From Nageia nagi (Eukaryota; Pinophyta): a stretch of 64,000 bases of DNA. The position numbers were made by a program, and so were the translations under genes. This document shows positions 13,101-24,625 of this stretch, one piece after another. The DNA lies in the NCBI GenBank assembly GCA_050084985.1, contig JBITNC010000001.1, forward strand, positions 183,334,001-183,398,000, read 5' to 3'. A model generated the notes under the pieces. That model saw nothing but the letters and a program-made list of their open reading frames with translations, did no database searches and was not told the origin of the DNA. Numbering within the stretch: position 1 is the first letter of the stretch; every line of letters starts with the position of its first letter.

Positions 13101-13779
13101 TATAGTAATAAATACCATAACATTATATCATTATTATATTTTAAGAAAAAAAAAGAAACTTGTGTATAAAATTACATACTGGCCCTTTTAAGTGTTACAA
13201 AATGAGGTCAATTTCTTTTGAAAAAAAGGATTTTATTACCAAAATACATGCTAAGTAAGAAACAAAATACTTCTTATTCTTAAGCTATTCTAAAACCAAA
13301 AATTTATTTTACAAAAAACTATAAAGTGTGTTTTCAAATAAAAAGGGAGGTTAACTTTTAAAAAAAACTAGCTTATGTGTAAGAAAGGGGAGCTTTAAAA
13401 AAGAAAGTGAGAAGAGAAAAATATACCTCACTATGATTTTACCCCAATAAGGTAAGATATCTAATGAGGCTCTCATACCAAATTAAGAAGATGAAGAAGA
13501 CCTTTATCTCCACTTAAGATCACCTAGATGTAATCATGTCTTATCCTCATCATGAGATTTGATATTCGATAGCATAGAATCATAGCATGATTAATGAGCA
13601 CTTAAAAAATGGTCAATTGATATTTTATTTATATCACCTTTATCCACCCATCATACTAAAGTTTGAAATTCAAGGTACCACCTCTCTTAAGTCAAGGTCT
13701 ATACTCCCATATTCTAGTATAATGGTAGCACATCATAAATATTGTGTTTATAATTATCCTTGATCATATTCCTTTACTT
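10131..13779. other. No recognisable gene; A/T-rich low complexity
   Basis: 10990-11480 and 12840-13400 are homopolymer-rich (runs of A or T). Two overlapping frames on opposite strands at about 11930-12186 (about 80 residues each) have no recognisable motif. At 12722-12815 a G-rich motif, GG(C/T)TATGTGGGGTAGTG and variants, occurs three times at 33- and 44-bp spacing. Nothing here supports a gene. Confidence 0.5.
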
Positions 13780-14160
13780 TTTATTTAACATGGGAAAAGG
13801 TTATCATTATAGTGTTGTTATCATATCATGAGCATAACCCTCCTTATGATCCATTCAACAAAGATAATTTATTTAGGATCCACTAAACATGGGATAAAGA
13901 AGTTACCATCATATCATTTTAGTAGCATAAGCATCATCCCTTGCAATCTATTAAACATGAGGTAAGGTTATCATTACCATTATCATCTTTATGATCCATT
14001 AAAAATGGGAAAAACATTATCATTTTGAGCATTTTCATCCCTTACAATCCATTCAACATGGGCAAGGTAATCATTAACATTATCTTCCTTATCTACCATT
14101 ACTTGGGTAAAGGATAGCATTTATCACTTTGTATACCATAACTTAGGCAAAAGTTATCAT
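13780..14160. repeat. Degenerate minisatellite related to the array at 25860-26730
   Basis: Blocks of the type CCATTCAACATGGG(C/A)AAGGTTATCATT recur at about 13790, 13880, 13950, 14000, 14050 and 14095. Wording and spacing match the 43-44 bp array at 25860-26730, but indels are more frequent. This may be the remains of a second element of the same type. Confidence 0.65.
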
Positions 14161-17100
14161 CGATCACATCATTAAGTATAATATTTCATAAGCCAAACAT
14201 TTTAGCAATTTTTCCATAAATTGGACCATCTATCATTAGCCATATCCTTAGGAGCATTAGCACTTATCTCTTAGCATTAGGTAGGTTTGCATTTCTACAT
14301 CAATCCATCCATTTTGGTAACCAAAATATTATTTATTATTTATCATACATCATTGATCATTATCATCATCATATCATTAATTAGATTCAATCTTTCATTA
14401 GTAAATTATAACATATTATACTTTTGTGCTAAGCCTTGCATGCTTGCAAGACTCAACTCAAAGGTAGACATTTGTAAACAAATAACATATCATAAGTTAT
14501 CATATACTATTCAATTTATCTCAATCATCTTGATTTTTTATAGCTATATCAACCATTTAGGATAATTTTCAAATTAACATATTGATCAACTAGTTGGTAT
14601 ATCGATTATCTAGTCAATATACCAATTAGGGTTTCTAACCCTTGCTGGCATGTTGATAAAAAATAAATATGACTTTAAAAATTAATTTGAATTTATTTCA
14701 TGAGGCCTATTTCATCATATTTTCTCTATTTAATCTATCATAACCATATGAATACTCTATAGAACCAAACTTTAACTATCCATCTAGCCATCCTTGATTT
14801 ATAATTGAAAAATTAAAACTTTCTAATTTTCCTTTTACTTGGATCACTCACACTTAAAAATTATTAAGTGTTTGAAAGAAACTAAAATTTTTGGAAAAAT
14901 GCAAGAAATAGAAAAGCATTTGTAAACTACTCAAAACAATCACATAATAAGTGAGTCACATAATTACCCTAGTTCACCTTGGTGTGGGGCTAGTCTAGCC
15001 AAATCTCTCTCTTTCAATTGAGTATGGGAGTGAAAAACAATTCTCTCTAAGAAAGCATAAAAACTTATCAAATTTCAATCTCTCAACACTCTTTTATTCT
15101 TTAGTAATCCCCCTTAGAATACTTGTATAGTCTCCATTTTATAATTAATTAAGGAGCTATGAGATCAAATAATTGTTACAACTCATTTGGACTAATACCT
15201 AGAAAAGATTAATATTTGATTTTGTCCAAAAACCAAATATCAACCTCCCTTTTCCTTCATCCAAAAATGCACTAAAAATATCACTCTATAACTTATATGC
15301 AAAATACATTCTGTAAAGAAACTCACCTATAGGTGTTATAACAAATACACACTAGAAATAATAACACTCCAACAAACTTAGGTGACTTTGATCCTATGAT
15401 GCCACATGACATATAATTGGAAAATACCAAAGGTAGAAAAGGTAACCCTCTTGATAGTGCATATCCTCCATGTCAGTGTCACCAAGCATGGTATCCTCAA
15501 AGTATCATGATACCATCTTTGAATATTATGATATCTTTAAATACAAAGATGCCTTTGCATCTCATGATGTCATCTCAAAAGATATAGATGCCTTAAAAAT
15601 AAGGTAGTTTCCAACACCATTATAAAATGATGTTCTTCTAGCAATACAAGTCTTTTGAACCCATTAATGAGTTTCCTCCTTGTTTCTTACTCACCATACA
15701 TGTTAATCAACAACATGCTTGGCATTCAACTTCAAAATATATGATTGGATATGTTTTACACCTATGCTTCTTAACTATTTGTAGCTAACTCCCAATGCAA
15801 TCATATTTCTCCAACCAAACAAAATTTATATCAATTTGTACATAATGTAGCTCCTAACATATGATGCCATGGTGACTTTTACTAGGTGTATTAACTCATC
15901 CTTTATATCCTACCACATCAAAATACACTCTATATATTAAAGTGGCACCATTTATATGATGTGTCCTTAACTTCCATTGGGCCCTTCATCCATGTCAATT
16001 GCATAAAGTTGTTGGCACACTTTTCCAATGCATTAGGTTGTTGGTATTTTTTGGATGCTTATAGTCAAACTATCCATCTCACATTTAACATTATATTATT
16101 ATTGGCTTAGAAATAGATGGTAACATGTGACCTCCTAATTGGAATATCTTACCATTCTTCTCAATGTGTGGTTCCACTACAAGTCATGTAGGATCTTACA
16201 AAGCATGCATCTCCTTCATCATAATAGCATTTAAATTCATACTTGATATCACTAATAGGGTATCAAGTTCATATGAATACATCCACTTACATGCTAATGG
16301 ATATCATGTCCATATCTATCTTACTAATGTGTCTTCCAACACACCCAAAGGTCCATGTTGCCTCCAAGTTAAAATGTCTAATATTGTAGGTTTGAAATAT
16401 TATATGGAAGGCTCTTGTGTTGTTACATTATTCAATCCAATTTATAAATTACTCCTTTTCTTCTATTTCCATTATTTTCTCCACATAATGGATAATAAAC
16501 ATGCCATAAACTCTAAAATGGCCACCTATTGATTTTTTCCATATTGATATGTATTTTTGTGCTTTTATTTTAAAGTTTTAAATACAAAACTTTACAATTA
16601 AATAAAAATCAAACCATATATCTTTTTAGAAAATTACATAAACAATGTTGGAGCAAAAGGCAAGAAGAAAATACTGAGACTAAAAATTTAACAAAATGCA
16701 AGGATCCAACTTTTTGGATCAATCCTAGATGATAGATCCATGAATCCTAATAACCTATCACCTATATATTAAGATTTTAAGGTAACCTTAAGCACCATGA
16801 GAGCTTCACTTACCATTTTATATATTATGCAAGATTATTGATGAGAAAGGTTTTTATGTAGGTTTTTAGACATTAGAGGGAGAATTCAATCCATGAAGAT
16901 ATTAGTATCTAGTATTAGCTTAGTATTTTCTTATGCATTTAGTTACATTTTAGGGTTAATACATATTAGGGTTGCATGTCATTTTTTACTTATTTAGAAC
17001 ATAGATCTACATCATTTGAGCATATATCCATAGCTTAGATTATTTTTTTAATTAATTTCTTTACCATGCATTATCATTAGAATATTAAAAACATTAGCAT

Positions 17101-17658
17101 TGAATTATTTTAGCTTGCATGTCATATCTAGGCATGGATATCTTTTCTACTATCCCATTAATTTAGGATTAGGGGGTTTACATAATCATTTAGTTGAGAT
17201 TCTACCTCACTAGTCCATCTCTAAGGTCCTAATGACTTGGGCATTGAAACTCCCACTAACACATTTTGTTTTATAGGTATTTTAGATATTATAGTAGAAA
17301 CATACCATGAAATCATATTAATGTTTTTAGTACTTGGTAGTCTCATTTTTGTTTTCTTATTTGTAACTTAACTTAGGTGGATTTAGGGGTCTACAAAATA
17401 GAAATCATATTTAGCAGTTTTCAAGAACTCTTTTCCTAGATATTATGTGAATCAATTACATGCTTATTATAATATGGAGCCTCCACCTTACTATGAATTT
17501 ATTAGATGATCCAACAAGTTAGATAATATCATTGAGTATTGATTGTGTCTCACCATCTTATCATCAAATATTATCAATTTTATCTTTCATAAATTTTTTA
17601 TTTAACCCCATCATCTTAAGAATCAATACTAGAGCCTACTCTTTTTTTGTGGTATTCC
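14161..17658. other. No recognisable gene
   Basis: AT-rich with short frames only. The largest (16164-16532, plus, 122 residues) shows no family motif and ends in a hydrophobic Phe-rich run; I treat it as chance. Near 17615-17640 a phrase AATACTAGAGCCTA(C/T)TC also occurs at 24877 inside the gypsy-type element, so part of 17480-17658 may be internal sequence of a related older element. Confidence 0.45.
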
Positions 17659-18451
17659 TATAGACACCTCAAAATTACCTTTTGGTCCTTACTATTTTCA
17701 TTTTATCATTTAAATATAGATGCTACATCATAGAATTTTTAATCTTTTTATATTGGTCTTATATCGATATATTGATTGGCTTACCTACCAACCAACTAGC
17801 TAGATCAAGTAACCTACTGATTTGATATTAGATCTATAAAGTCAAATTTGAAATATGTTTTCCCTCTCTTGGTCATTTGAACCATTTTTTTTATCTTAAT
17901 TTTTATGGAGCATTATCTCTCACAAAGATAAAGCCTTAAGCAAGATCCAATCCCTAGTCACCTTTATCACTTCACAAAACATGTTTTGATCATACTTGCA
18001 AGTGTTAAAGATGATTGGGAGCTAGATCTTGGACCTATTATATCCACCATATCCTTTTGCTATTGCATTTCTTGTACTTGTGTGAGAATGTAGAATTATT
18101 GTAGGCTAGATTCATGGTAGTTTAGTATTGTTTTATTATTTTATCATTGTATTAGCATAGGATGTGAATATCACCTTGCATTATAGGCATTTTCTTATTT
18201 TCTAATATCTATTTTACTATGAGCTAGTGGGTATACATTCCTTAAATGAGTTTTAACACCTTTATTTAAACACACTCTATGGCCTTAAGGGACTAGAGTG
18301 TTGAGACTCCCTATAATATTTATCTTTTACAGGACTAGGTATCAAATAAGAGCACATCCCTACATCATTTTGTGACAAGATGAACTCTAGCAATAACATG
18401 GTGGTGTAACCTTTATCCTCCTCCTTGAGGGTAATTTTGGAGCTACCTACA
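17659..18451 (+). repeat. 5' LTR of gypsy-type gag-only element
   Basis: About 790 bp that match 27160-27947 along their whole length: both start TATA(G/A)ACACCT(C/T)AAAATTACC and end GAGCTACCTACA or GGGCTATTTACA. Shared internal blocks include the stretch on the AAATTTGAAAT and CTCTCTTGGTCATTTGAA motifs near 17840-17885 and 27325-27370. The canonical TG start appears as TA in both copies, as expected from G-to-A change. The five bases before it (ATTCC) nearly match the five after the other LTR (CTTCC), a likely target duplication. Confidence 0.8.
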
Positions 18452-18782
18452 AACTAGTGATTATGATGGGATCACCCTTGGTCCTTTGGACATCAACATG
18501 GAGGAGTTTTCTCAACCTTTCTCTCTTGTTTGGTATTTATTTTTTAACCATTTTTCTCACTTTTTAAAATATTTCTAGTCATCAAAACTTGTTGAATATT
18601 TTAGGATAACTTATTGGGTATTTTTAGAACCTAATTTTGAAAATAAGAGGTCTTCATTCTCATTCAAAAGTTAACTAGTTGTTTATAGATAGATTCTCAA
18701 AGTCTATCTAGCCCTAAGTAGACTAGTTATCCTATAGCTTGTTAAAATTTGTAATGTAATATTATTTTATATATCTCTTCAA

Positions 18783-19235
18783 TGTAAATTCACTTAATGC
18801 TTAAAGTATATTTAAATACCTTAAATAATTAAGGGAATAAATATAGAAAGATCTTTAACCTTACCCTTAGGTAAAAGGCAGGTTAAATAGTGGGTTTAAA
18901 AAAAAATTTAACCTTACCCTTGGATAAAAGGGAAGTTAAAGAGTGGGCTTCATATTATAAATATATGTGTAACCCTCTCTCTTTGTAATTATTTTTGAAG
19001 AAGAGTTATCCTATAGGTTTAGTGTCTAAAGAGATAGGAAGAGATTTTGTAAGAGGTCCTTGAGAATAAGAAGATCTTGGTTAGTGAATGTACTCCCAAG
19101 GAGGGAGGAACCACTTTATATCTTGTGTTATTTTTTAGATTAAATTTTGTTATTATATTATTGTATTGATGTTGTGAGTGTCTTCTTGAGATCTTGGTAT
19201 ACTAGGAATTAATTCATAAAGCGTTAATTTCATCA
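18783..19235 (+). repeat. 5' LTR of nested copia element
   Basis: Starts TGTAAATTCACTTAATGC and ends TTAATTTCATCA, following the TG...CA rule. It matches 21620-22081, 39078-39534 and 57594-58001. The flanking bases differ in all four places, which fixes the borders. A conserved block GGAGGAACCACTTTATAT lies near the 3' part. The next bases AGAATGGTA are a stub of the tRNA-iMet primer site, cut short by the internal deletion. Confidence 0.9.
18956..18965 (+). promoter_or_regulatory. LTR TATA box
   Basis: TATAAATATA sits about 170 bp into the LTR at the same place as TATAAATA in the copies at 21799 and 39251, followed by a pyrimidine-rich CCCTCTCTCTTTG stretch typical of plant LTR transcription starts. 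Confidence 0.6.
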
Positions 19236-19242
19236 AGAATGG

Positions 19243-19530
19243 TAAACCTCCTAGAGGCTTTAGATGTGATGATTATGCCTTTATTATTCCTAAGAAAAGG
19301 AAGAATTTGAATAAAGGTTTGAAAAGTTTATATTTATGGCATATGACAATCAAAATAGAAGCTACAATTTATACCAATCCTTTGCAAGAGCAGTATTTGT
19401 GTTAAGGGATGTAAAGTTCAATGAACTTCCTAAAAAATTTGCTTCTTGTGCAAACCTATATGAGGGTGATGATTCTTCTTTTGTATCTAAATGGATGGAT
19501 GTTAGTGTGGATTTTTCCCCTAAGGAATAA
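19243..19530 (+). pseudogene. Copia integrase C-terminal tail (truncated)
   Basis: Begins abruptly after the LTR. In mixed frames it carries a DDYAFIIPKKRKNL-like stretch, then an open frame 19336-19530 with NRSYNLYQSFARAVFVLRDVKFNELP cut into the usual pattern (gY.lY....r.v..sRDV.F.E). This segment follows the integrase core in Ty1/copia Pol. The copy at 61844-62155 is the same segment with a longer upstream part. Integrase zinc and DDE regions are absent here. Confidence 0.8.
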
Positions 19531-19639
19531 AACTATCCAACACAAATGATAATGAGAAGTATGACCCTTAATAAATCCTTATTTACCAAAATCAATAGTA
19601 AGAATGAGCCCTCATCCTTTAAATATGATTCAAAGTAGG

Positions 19640-20130
19640 AATGTTGGATGAATGACATGAAAGTGGAGTATGAGGCTCTAATGAAGAATCAAACTTTGTA
19701 TTTGGTTCCTTATCTTAATGAACACATTATGATTGGTAATAAATGGGTTTATAAGGTCAAATATAATTTAGTTGGAGAAATTGATATGTATAAATGCTTC
19801 TCTAACACATATTTTTATGTGCTCAACTAAGGATAAGACTTGATATTGATTCTTCTCTATGTGGATGATCTATTGACTACAAGAAACAATATAGTATTCA
19901 TACAAGAGTGCATATCTAATATTAAGGCCACTTTTGAAATAATAGACCTTGGTCTCTTGCATACTACCTTGGTATGCAAGTATACCAATACCATGATTGT
20001 ACTTATCTTAGTTAATCTAATATCTCAAATATCTTACAAAAGTTTGAAATGGAGGAGTATAAACATGTTGCAATCCCAATCCCTCCTAGAATCATTTTGT
20101 ATCTTATTTTCAACTCTTAGTTGATAGATT
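19640..20130 (+). pseudogene. Copia reverse transcriptase, two ends joined by a deletion
   Basis: 19648-19815 reads MNDMKVEYEAL and later NKWVYKVKYN, the start of copia RT. At about 19815-19830 it jumps to DLILILLYVDDLLTT, with the catalytic YVDD at 19858-19869. The copy at 62280-62990 has about 390 bp more between these two points, including the LNVKSAFLN block, which carries a catalytic Asp in the family. The rest continues as IKATFEIIDLG and a partial thumb. The catalytic box is intact but the domain is not. Confidence 0.85.
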
Positions 20131-20149
20131 CTATAGCTTACAAGCAACT

Positions 20150-20800
20150 TATTGGTAGTTTTCTTTATTTTACCATCTTCAGGCTAGATATTGCCTTCAT
20201 TATGAATTTGTTGGCTTGCTTTATGCAAAATTTATATGTTGAGTACCTCAATGCAATGAAGTAAAATTTTGAGGTATGTTATAGGCACTAAGGAACTTGC
20301 TCTCAAGTTTCCATCTTTTATTCTCTCTAGATTCTTTGATTTTGACTATGGGGGAGATAAATATGATCAAAACTCAACCTCTACTTCTGTGTTTAGAATT
20401 GGTTCAAGTGTTATCTCTTGGATTTATAAGAATTATCCTACTACTCCTCTTTCCACATAGAGACTAAATATCATGCAATGTCACTTGCATCCCAAGAAGC
20501 CATATGGTTGTGGTATCTTATGAAAGAAGTTAGGTATGACCAAGTTCATCCATCTCAAATTTACTTAGATAATCAGCTAGCTATTGCCTTGGAAAAGAAT
20601 CCTATTTTCCATTAGATAATAAATCATGTAGAAATCTTAGCCCACTTTATTAGGGAGAAGGTTCTGGATGGTCTTATACACTTATAGTATTGTCCATCAG
20701 TCCTAAACTCTATTGATTTATTCACCAAGCCCTTTCCTAAAGCCTAGTTATACAAGCTTAGGGATTCTATTTGGTTGGTGAATTTTTCCTCAAAGAGAGA
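20150..20800 (+). pseudogene. Copia RNase H (relic)
   Basis: 20269-20460 is open: RYVIGTKELALKF, then FDFDYGGDKYDQNSTSTS and SSVISWIYKNYPTTPLST, matching LRYLKGT...DADWAGD..DRKSTSG....ISW.SKKQ..VALST of copia RNase H. After one stop it continues with KYHAMSLASQEAIWLWYL and ILAHFIREKVLDG, then YCPSVLNSIDLFTKPF, the C-terminal end. This domain removes the RNA strand during reverse transcription. Stops replace Gln or Trp at several places. Confidence 0.88.
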
Positions 20801-20957
20801 CTAAATCCAAGCACATTATATCAAGGATAAAGTTCTTTATGAAACAACTATAGCTCTATTCATCTAACTTTGACTCTCTTGATTTATTCACTAGACTACT
20901 TCAAAAACTATGTTGTTCTCACTTTGAAAGTTTCTTATAGTTAGTGAAGTTGGCCTC
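20801..20957 (+). pseudogene. Second copy of the copia RNase H C-terminus
   Basis: Directly after the normal end of RNase H the same kind of sequence begins again: IQAHYIKDKV, then, after a frameshift, SNFDSLDLFTRLLQKLCC, HFESFL and LVKLAS. This parallels ILAHFIREKV...NSIDLFTKPF...LYKL...LVNF just upstream. The divergence between the units is large, so the duplication is old or the second unit comes from another copia lineage. A related piece is found at 63918 in the other copy. Confidence 0.6.
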
Positions 20958-20970
20958 AAGGGGGAGTAAA
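20958..20970 (+). other. Polypurine tract of copia element
   Basis: AAGGGGGAGTAAA closes the RNase H region after LVKLAS. The same context at 63759-63771 reads AAAAAAGGAGTAA. Such tracts prime plus-strand synthesis. Unusually, the 3' LTR starts about 650 bp later, not directly after it, so this could be an inner tract. Confidence 0.5.
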
Positions 20971-21619
20971 GTTTGAATTCATATTTAAGATGACAACTTC
21001 ATCCCTAGAAGGATATTTTATTAATAATGTTGATCTTAATGAACACCTTCATGGTTAGTTCTCTCTATGTGAGGAACTCATGGTACTTTTTTTAGTGTTT
21101 GTTATCACTATGTGAGGAATTAGTATTTGTATTTTGGCACTATTTAGTTATCCATATGTGAGGAATTCATATGTGCATATGCTCTATTTTTTTATAATGA
21201 TCAACACATAGTTTCTAATATATAGTAGGTGATTATGAGTATTGGCTTGGCATCTTCATGATGACTTATAGTACATCATTGATCAATTTATGGATGGTAT
21301 TACTTAGTTATTTTATCTTATGATTTATATGATGCATATAAATAATCTTGTTTATATACTACTTATAGTTTGTAGGTTTCATTTTGAGAATGTAAATTAC
21401 TTACTTCAAGTGGGTAGGCTCATCGAGGCTCACGTGTCAGCTTAGTGTTGATTGAATACATTTTATAGTGAAACTAGTTATGGTTAATGATTGTATTAAA
21501 AAATATTTTGTTAAATGGTAAAGTAGTGAGTCTCAAATCAAGATCTTGCTTATTTCTCATTTCCACTTATATCTCTATGGAGGTGAACTCTCTCTTTCTT
21601 CCTTTATGCTCTATCTCAA
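20971..21619 (+). other. Non-coding 3' region of the copia element
   Basis: About 650 bp between RNase H and the 3' LTR with no open frame of note. (C)TATGTGAGGAA(C/T)T occurs at 21066, 21110 and 21155, a 44-45 bp tandem triplet. AGTATTGGCTTGGCATCTTCATGATGA near 21240 resembles 63880-63905 in the other copy, so the region belongs to the family. Confidence 0.55.
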
Positions 21620-22081
21620 TGTAAATTCACTTAATGCTTAAAGTATCTTTAGATACCTTAAAGCATTAAGGGAATAAATATAGAAAAATCTTTAACCTTA
21701 CCCTTAGCTAAAATGGAGGTTTTAGAGTGGGTTTAAAAATAGAAAATTCTTCAACCTTACCCTTGGGTAAAAGGGAGGTTAAAAAGTGGGCTTCATCTTA
21801 TAAATAGAGGTTTACCCCTCTCTCTTTGTAATGCATTTTTGAATAAGAGTTATGCTATAGGTTTAGGTTTTCAAGAGATAGGAAGAGATTCTGTAAGGGA
21901 GGTCCTTGAGAATAAGAAGATCTTGGTTAGTGGATGTACTTCCAAGGAGGTAGGAACCACTTTATATATTAAGTTATTTATGAGATTGACTTTTGTTATT
22001 ATGCTATTGTGTTGATGTTTTAAGTGCCTTCTTGAGATCTTGGTAGACTAGGAATTAATTCAAAAAGATTTAATTTCACCA
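21620..22081 (+). repeat. 3' LTR of nested copia element
   Basis: Starts TGTAAATTCACTTAATGC and ends TTAATTTCACCA. It has a TATAAATA box at 21799-21806, a CCCCTCTCTCTTTG pyrimidine tract and the GGAACCACTTTATAT block. It is easily aligned with the 5' LTR at 18783 but shows many substitutions, so the insertion is not recent. Confidence 0.9.
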
Positions 22082-22559
22082 TAACTAACCTAGATCATGT
22101 TAGTTAGTTTTGCAATAATCATTAGTATTTCAAATCATAGTCATCATCTAATCATTCTATATAAAATTGATTCATCTTATTCATATAGTTTTTAATAGAT
22201 TGATTCATCTCTATTAATAAAGTCCTATGTATATCGGTGCTTATGTTCTAGGATTTTGTTCATTTTAGCTAATTTTAGATCATTTTTATCATTTTATTGG
22301 TAGTTTAATCCTTGTAACTAGGTGATAATATTTCCCTATTAATATTTTTCAATAAAAATCCTAATCATATTATTTTATTTTGGCATTTATACTTTATTTT
22401 TTAAATTTTGTAAGTATCACTATAAATCGGTTGGTTGACTAGCTAATTGGCCTATCAGTTAATACTCCTAACCAATTTGCAATCTATTGATTAGGATTAA
22501 AGATTGTAAAATAGGTATTATATGTGTTAAAATCTTATATTGGTACTACTAACTAGTCT

Positions 22560-24625
22560 CATGTCTCAACACCCTCTCATCACTATCATCCTTCTTATCA
22601 TTCTCCTCATACTACTATGTCTCTTGGTCCTTAATTGGATGGTGAAATCAAATCTCATCCTATATTTCAAAATATTCCTCAAGATATAAAAAATTAATTT
22701 ATTTATGACCTTATTATTAAAGAGAGTTTAGATAATATATTTTAACAATTTAACCTTTAATAACATGAAAATCAAAGCATGCCACCATATTTGCATCTTT
22801 AAAATGTTATTTATCACTATGATCCTTCATTTTGTTTTGATATGTGTGTTGGTGGTAATAGTTTATCTTGGTAGCTATATTTATTTTGATTCATCATAAT
22901 TTTTTGTAAAGATGAATATTTTGTAGATTAAGAGGTATGTTATATAGGGTGTGTAAATCCCATCCTTCATATTTTGATCTACAACCTTCCTTTATTAACA
23001 CATCATCACTTGTTCTAACAACCTAAATCACATCTCAACCTTTACAACAAATGATCTCACAACAAGCCCTAAACACATCCTTATCTATAAGTATTCATCC
23101 CTTTGTATCAAGTGCACAATACATCAACCCTAATCATGGATCAACATCTTGTCATCATGCTCAACAAGCTACATATCCTAGTCCACCAAAATATGTTATT
23201 ATGAAATTAAATCCTTTGATCACACCAAGTCATCTTACATCTTGTGGTTTAGGTCTTCATCATAATCTCCCTCCCTTAAGAGTCCCACATCAAAATCATA
23301 ATCAATCAATAAAAATTTCTAATGTTGGTCAAATCAATACTTCCCATAAAACAAAGTAACCAAATCCAAGGAAACTTTCATCAAATGGGTTTGTAAGGTA
23401 TCATGAATCATGCTTATCAAAATGTGAGTCTTTCTCCCCCCTCTAAATATGTGAATCAACCATCATATCAAAGTCAAGGTTACATCAATCAAATGGATCA
23501 TCTACAAAATCATTCATATGTGTCATAAAGTAAATTTTTTTCCCAATCCAACATAGCCATTGGGATAAAGCATGCAACAAGGCTATCAACAACCAACATA
23601 CCTAGTACAAAATATGACAACTTGATAAAATCCAACAATTCATGATTATATCTTGAAGAGACTAAAATATATGGAATCAATAATCAATATAAGAGCAACT
23701 TATATTATAATCAATTATCAATGAACCTATCAACCCCATGGTTCCAATTAAGCAATTACCCTACAAGTTTAAAGTTCCTCAAATGGAAAAATTAAAAGGT
23801 AAGGAAGATCCAAGGGAGAAATTGAGGTAATTAAAGCATTCTTCCTATGTTATAAGCAATGATGATTTCATCATTCTTAGGATATTTCCAATAACATTAG
23901 TAGGCTAAGCTTTGGATTGGTACAACAACTTTCCCTAGCATACCATTTATAATTTTGAATAATTAGCTAATGTCCTCTTGAACTATTTTTCCATAAATAT
24001 AAGGAAAATATCATTTATCATGGACTTAATAAGAATATCACAATATTATGATGAGTATATCAATGATTATGTGGTAATATGGAGAGTAATTATAATATAT
24101 TTATTGTATTCCTTTCCATAGGAAGAGTTTATCAAGATATTTATCAAGAGTTGTAAAAATAAAATATATTCTATCTTCCAAATACAATAACACAAATAAT
24201 TTGAGAAAGCATTTTCACAAGCAAATCTCATCAAGGAAGTTAGGATCCAATCAGGTGATATCAAACTATTCAAGAAGAATCATGATCAAAATCAAAAGTG
24301 CAATGATAAATATCAAGCATATCAAAAGCAACCATCAATTCAACCTTAATACAAAGTCAACTAAGAAAATATAGGAATAAAATACCCAATCATATGTGAG
24401 AAAGGTCAATTCAAAAACCAAAAGAAAAGAAAAGTTTTTACTCCTTTGGGGGAGACTTTATTGAATATCCTACCCAAGTTAGTACAAATAAAATATGTTT
24501 TATGAGTATCATAAGCAAAATGTACATAACACCAATGGGTTCATATTATTGAATTATAAGATCCAACATCTTATTAACAATGATCAAGTATCAATAGGAG
24601 TACCAATCACATCACCTATTTAGTA
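22560..24625 (+). pseudogene. Gag of gypsy-type element (Retrotrans_gag, relic)
   Basis: The core starts at 23741 (VPIKQLPYKFKVP, then MEKLKGKEDP) and includes a DWYNN box at 23915-23929, with LRIFPITLVG before it. The same pattern, including DWYNN, is in the element at 30790-36584. Upstream (22560-23400) is a low-complexity linker rich in Pro, Tyr, Ser, Gln and His, partly open at 23051-23359. Downstream, 24480-24620 reads FYEYHKQNVHNTN then YKIQHLINNDQV, matching the fC.fH...GHdT..C..Lk..Iq.Li zinc-like box at the end of this gag type. Its Cys ligands are Tyr or lost. No protease, RT or integrase follows. Several stops interrupt it. Confidence 0.8.

Larger units (their letters stand above)
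18783..22081 (+). mobile_element. Ty1/copia deletion derivative nested in the gypsy-type element
   Basis: Two LTRs of 453 and 462 bp bound about 2.4 kb of internal DNA. Gag, protease, most of integrase and the centre of RT are missing, so the copy cannot move by itself. What remains runs in the correct order: primer-site stub, integrase tail, RT ends, RNase H, polypurine tract, 3' region. Comparison with the fuller copy at 57594-64000 shows the joints near 19243 and 19815. It lies inside the element bounded by 17659-18451 and 27160-27947, so it inserted later. No clear 5-bp target duplication is seen at its ends. Confidence 0.85.

Noticed and set aside
16164-16532. 122-residue plus frame
   Set aside because: No recognisable domain, AT-driven hydrophobic end, no neighbours or promoter evidence.
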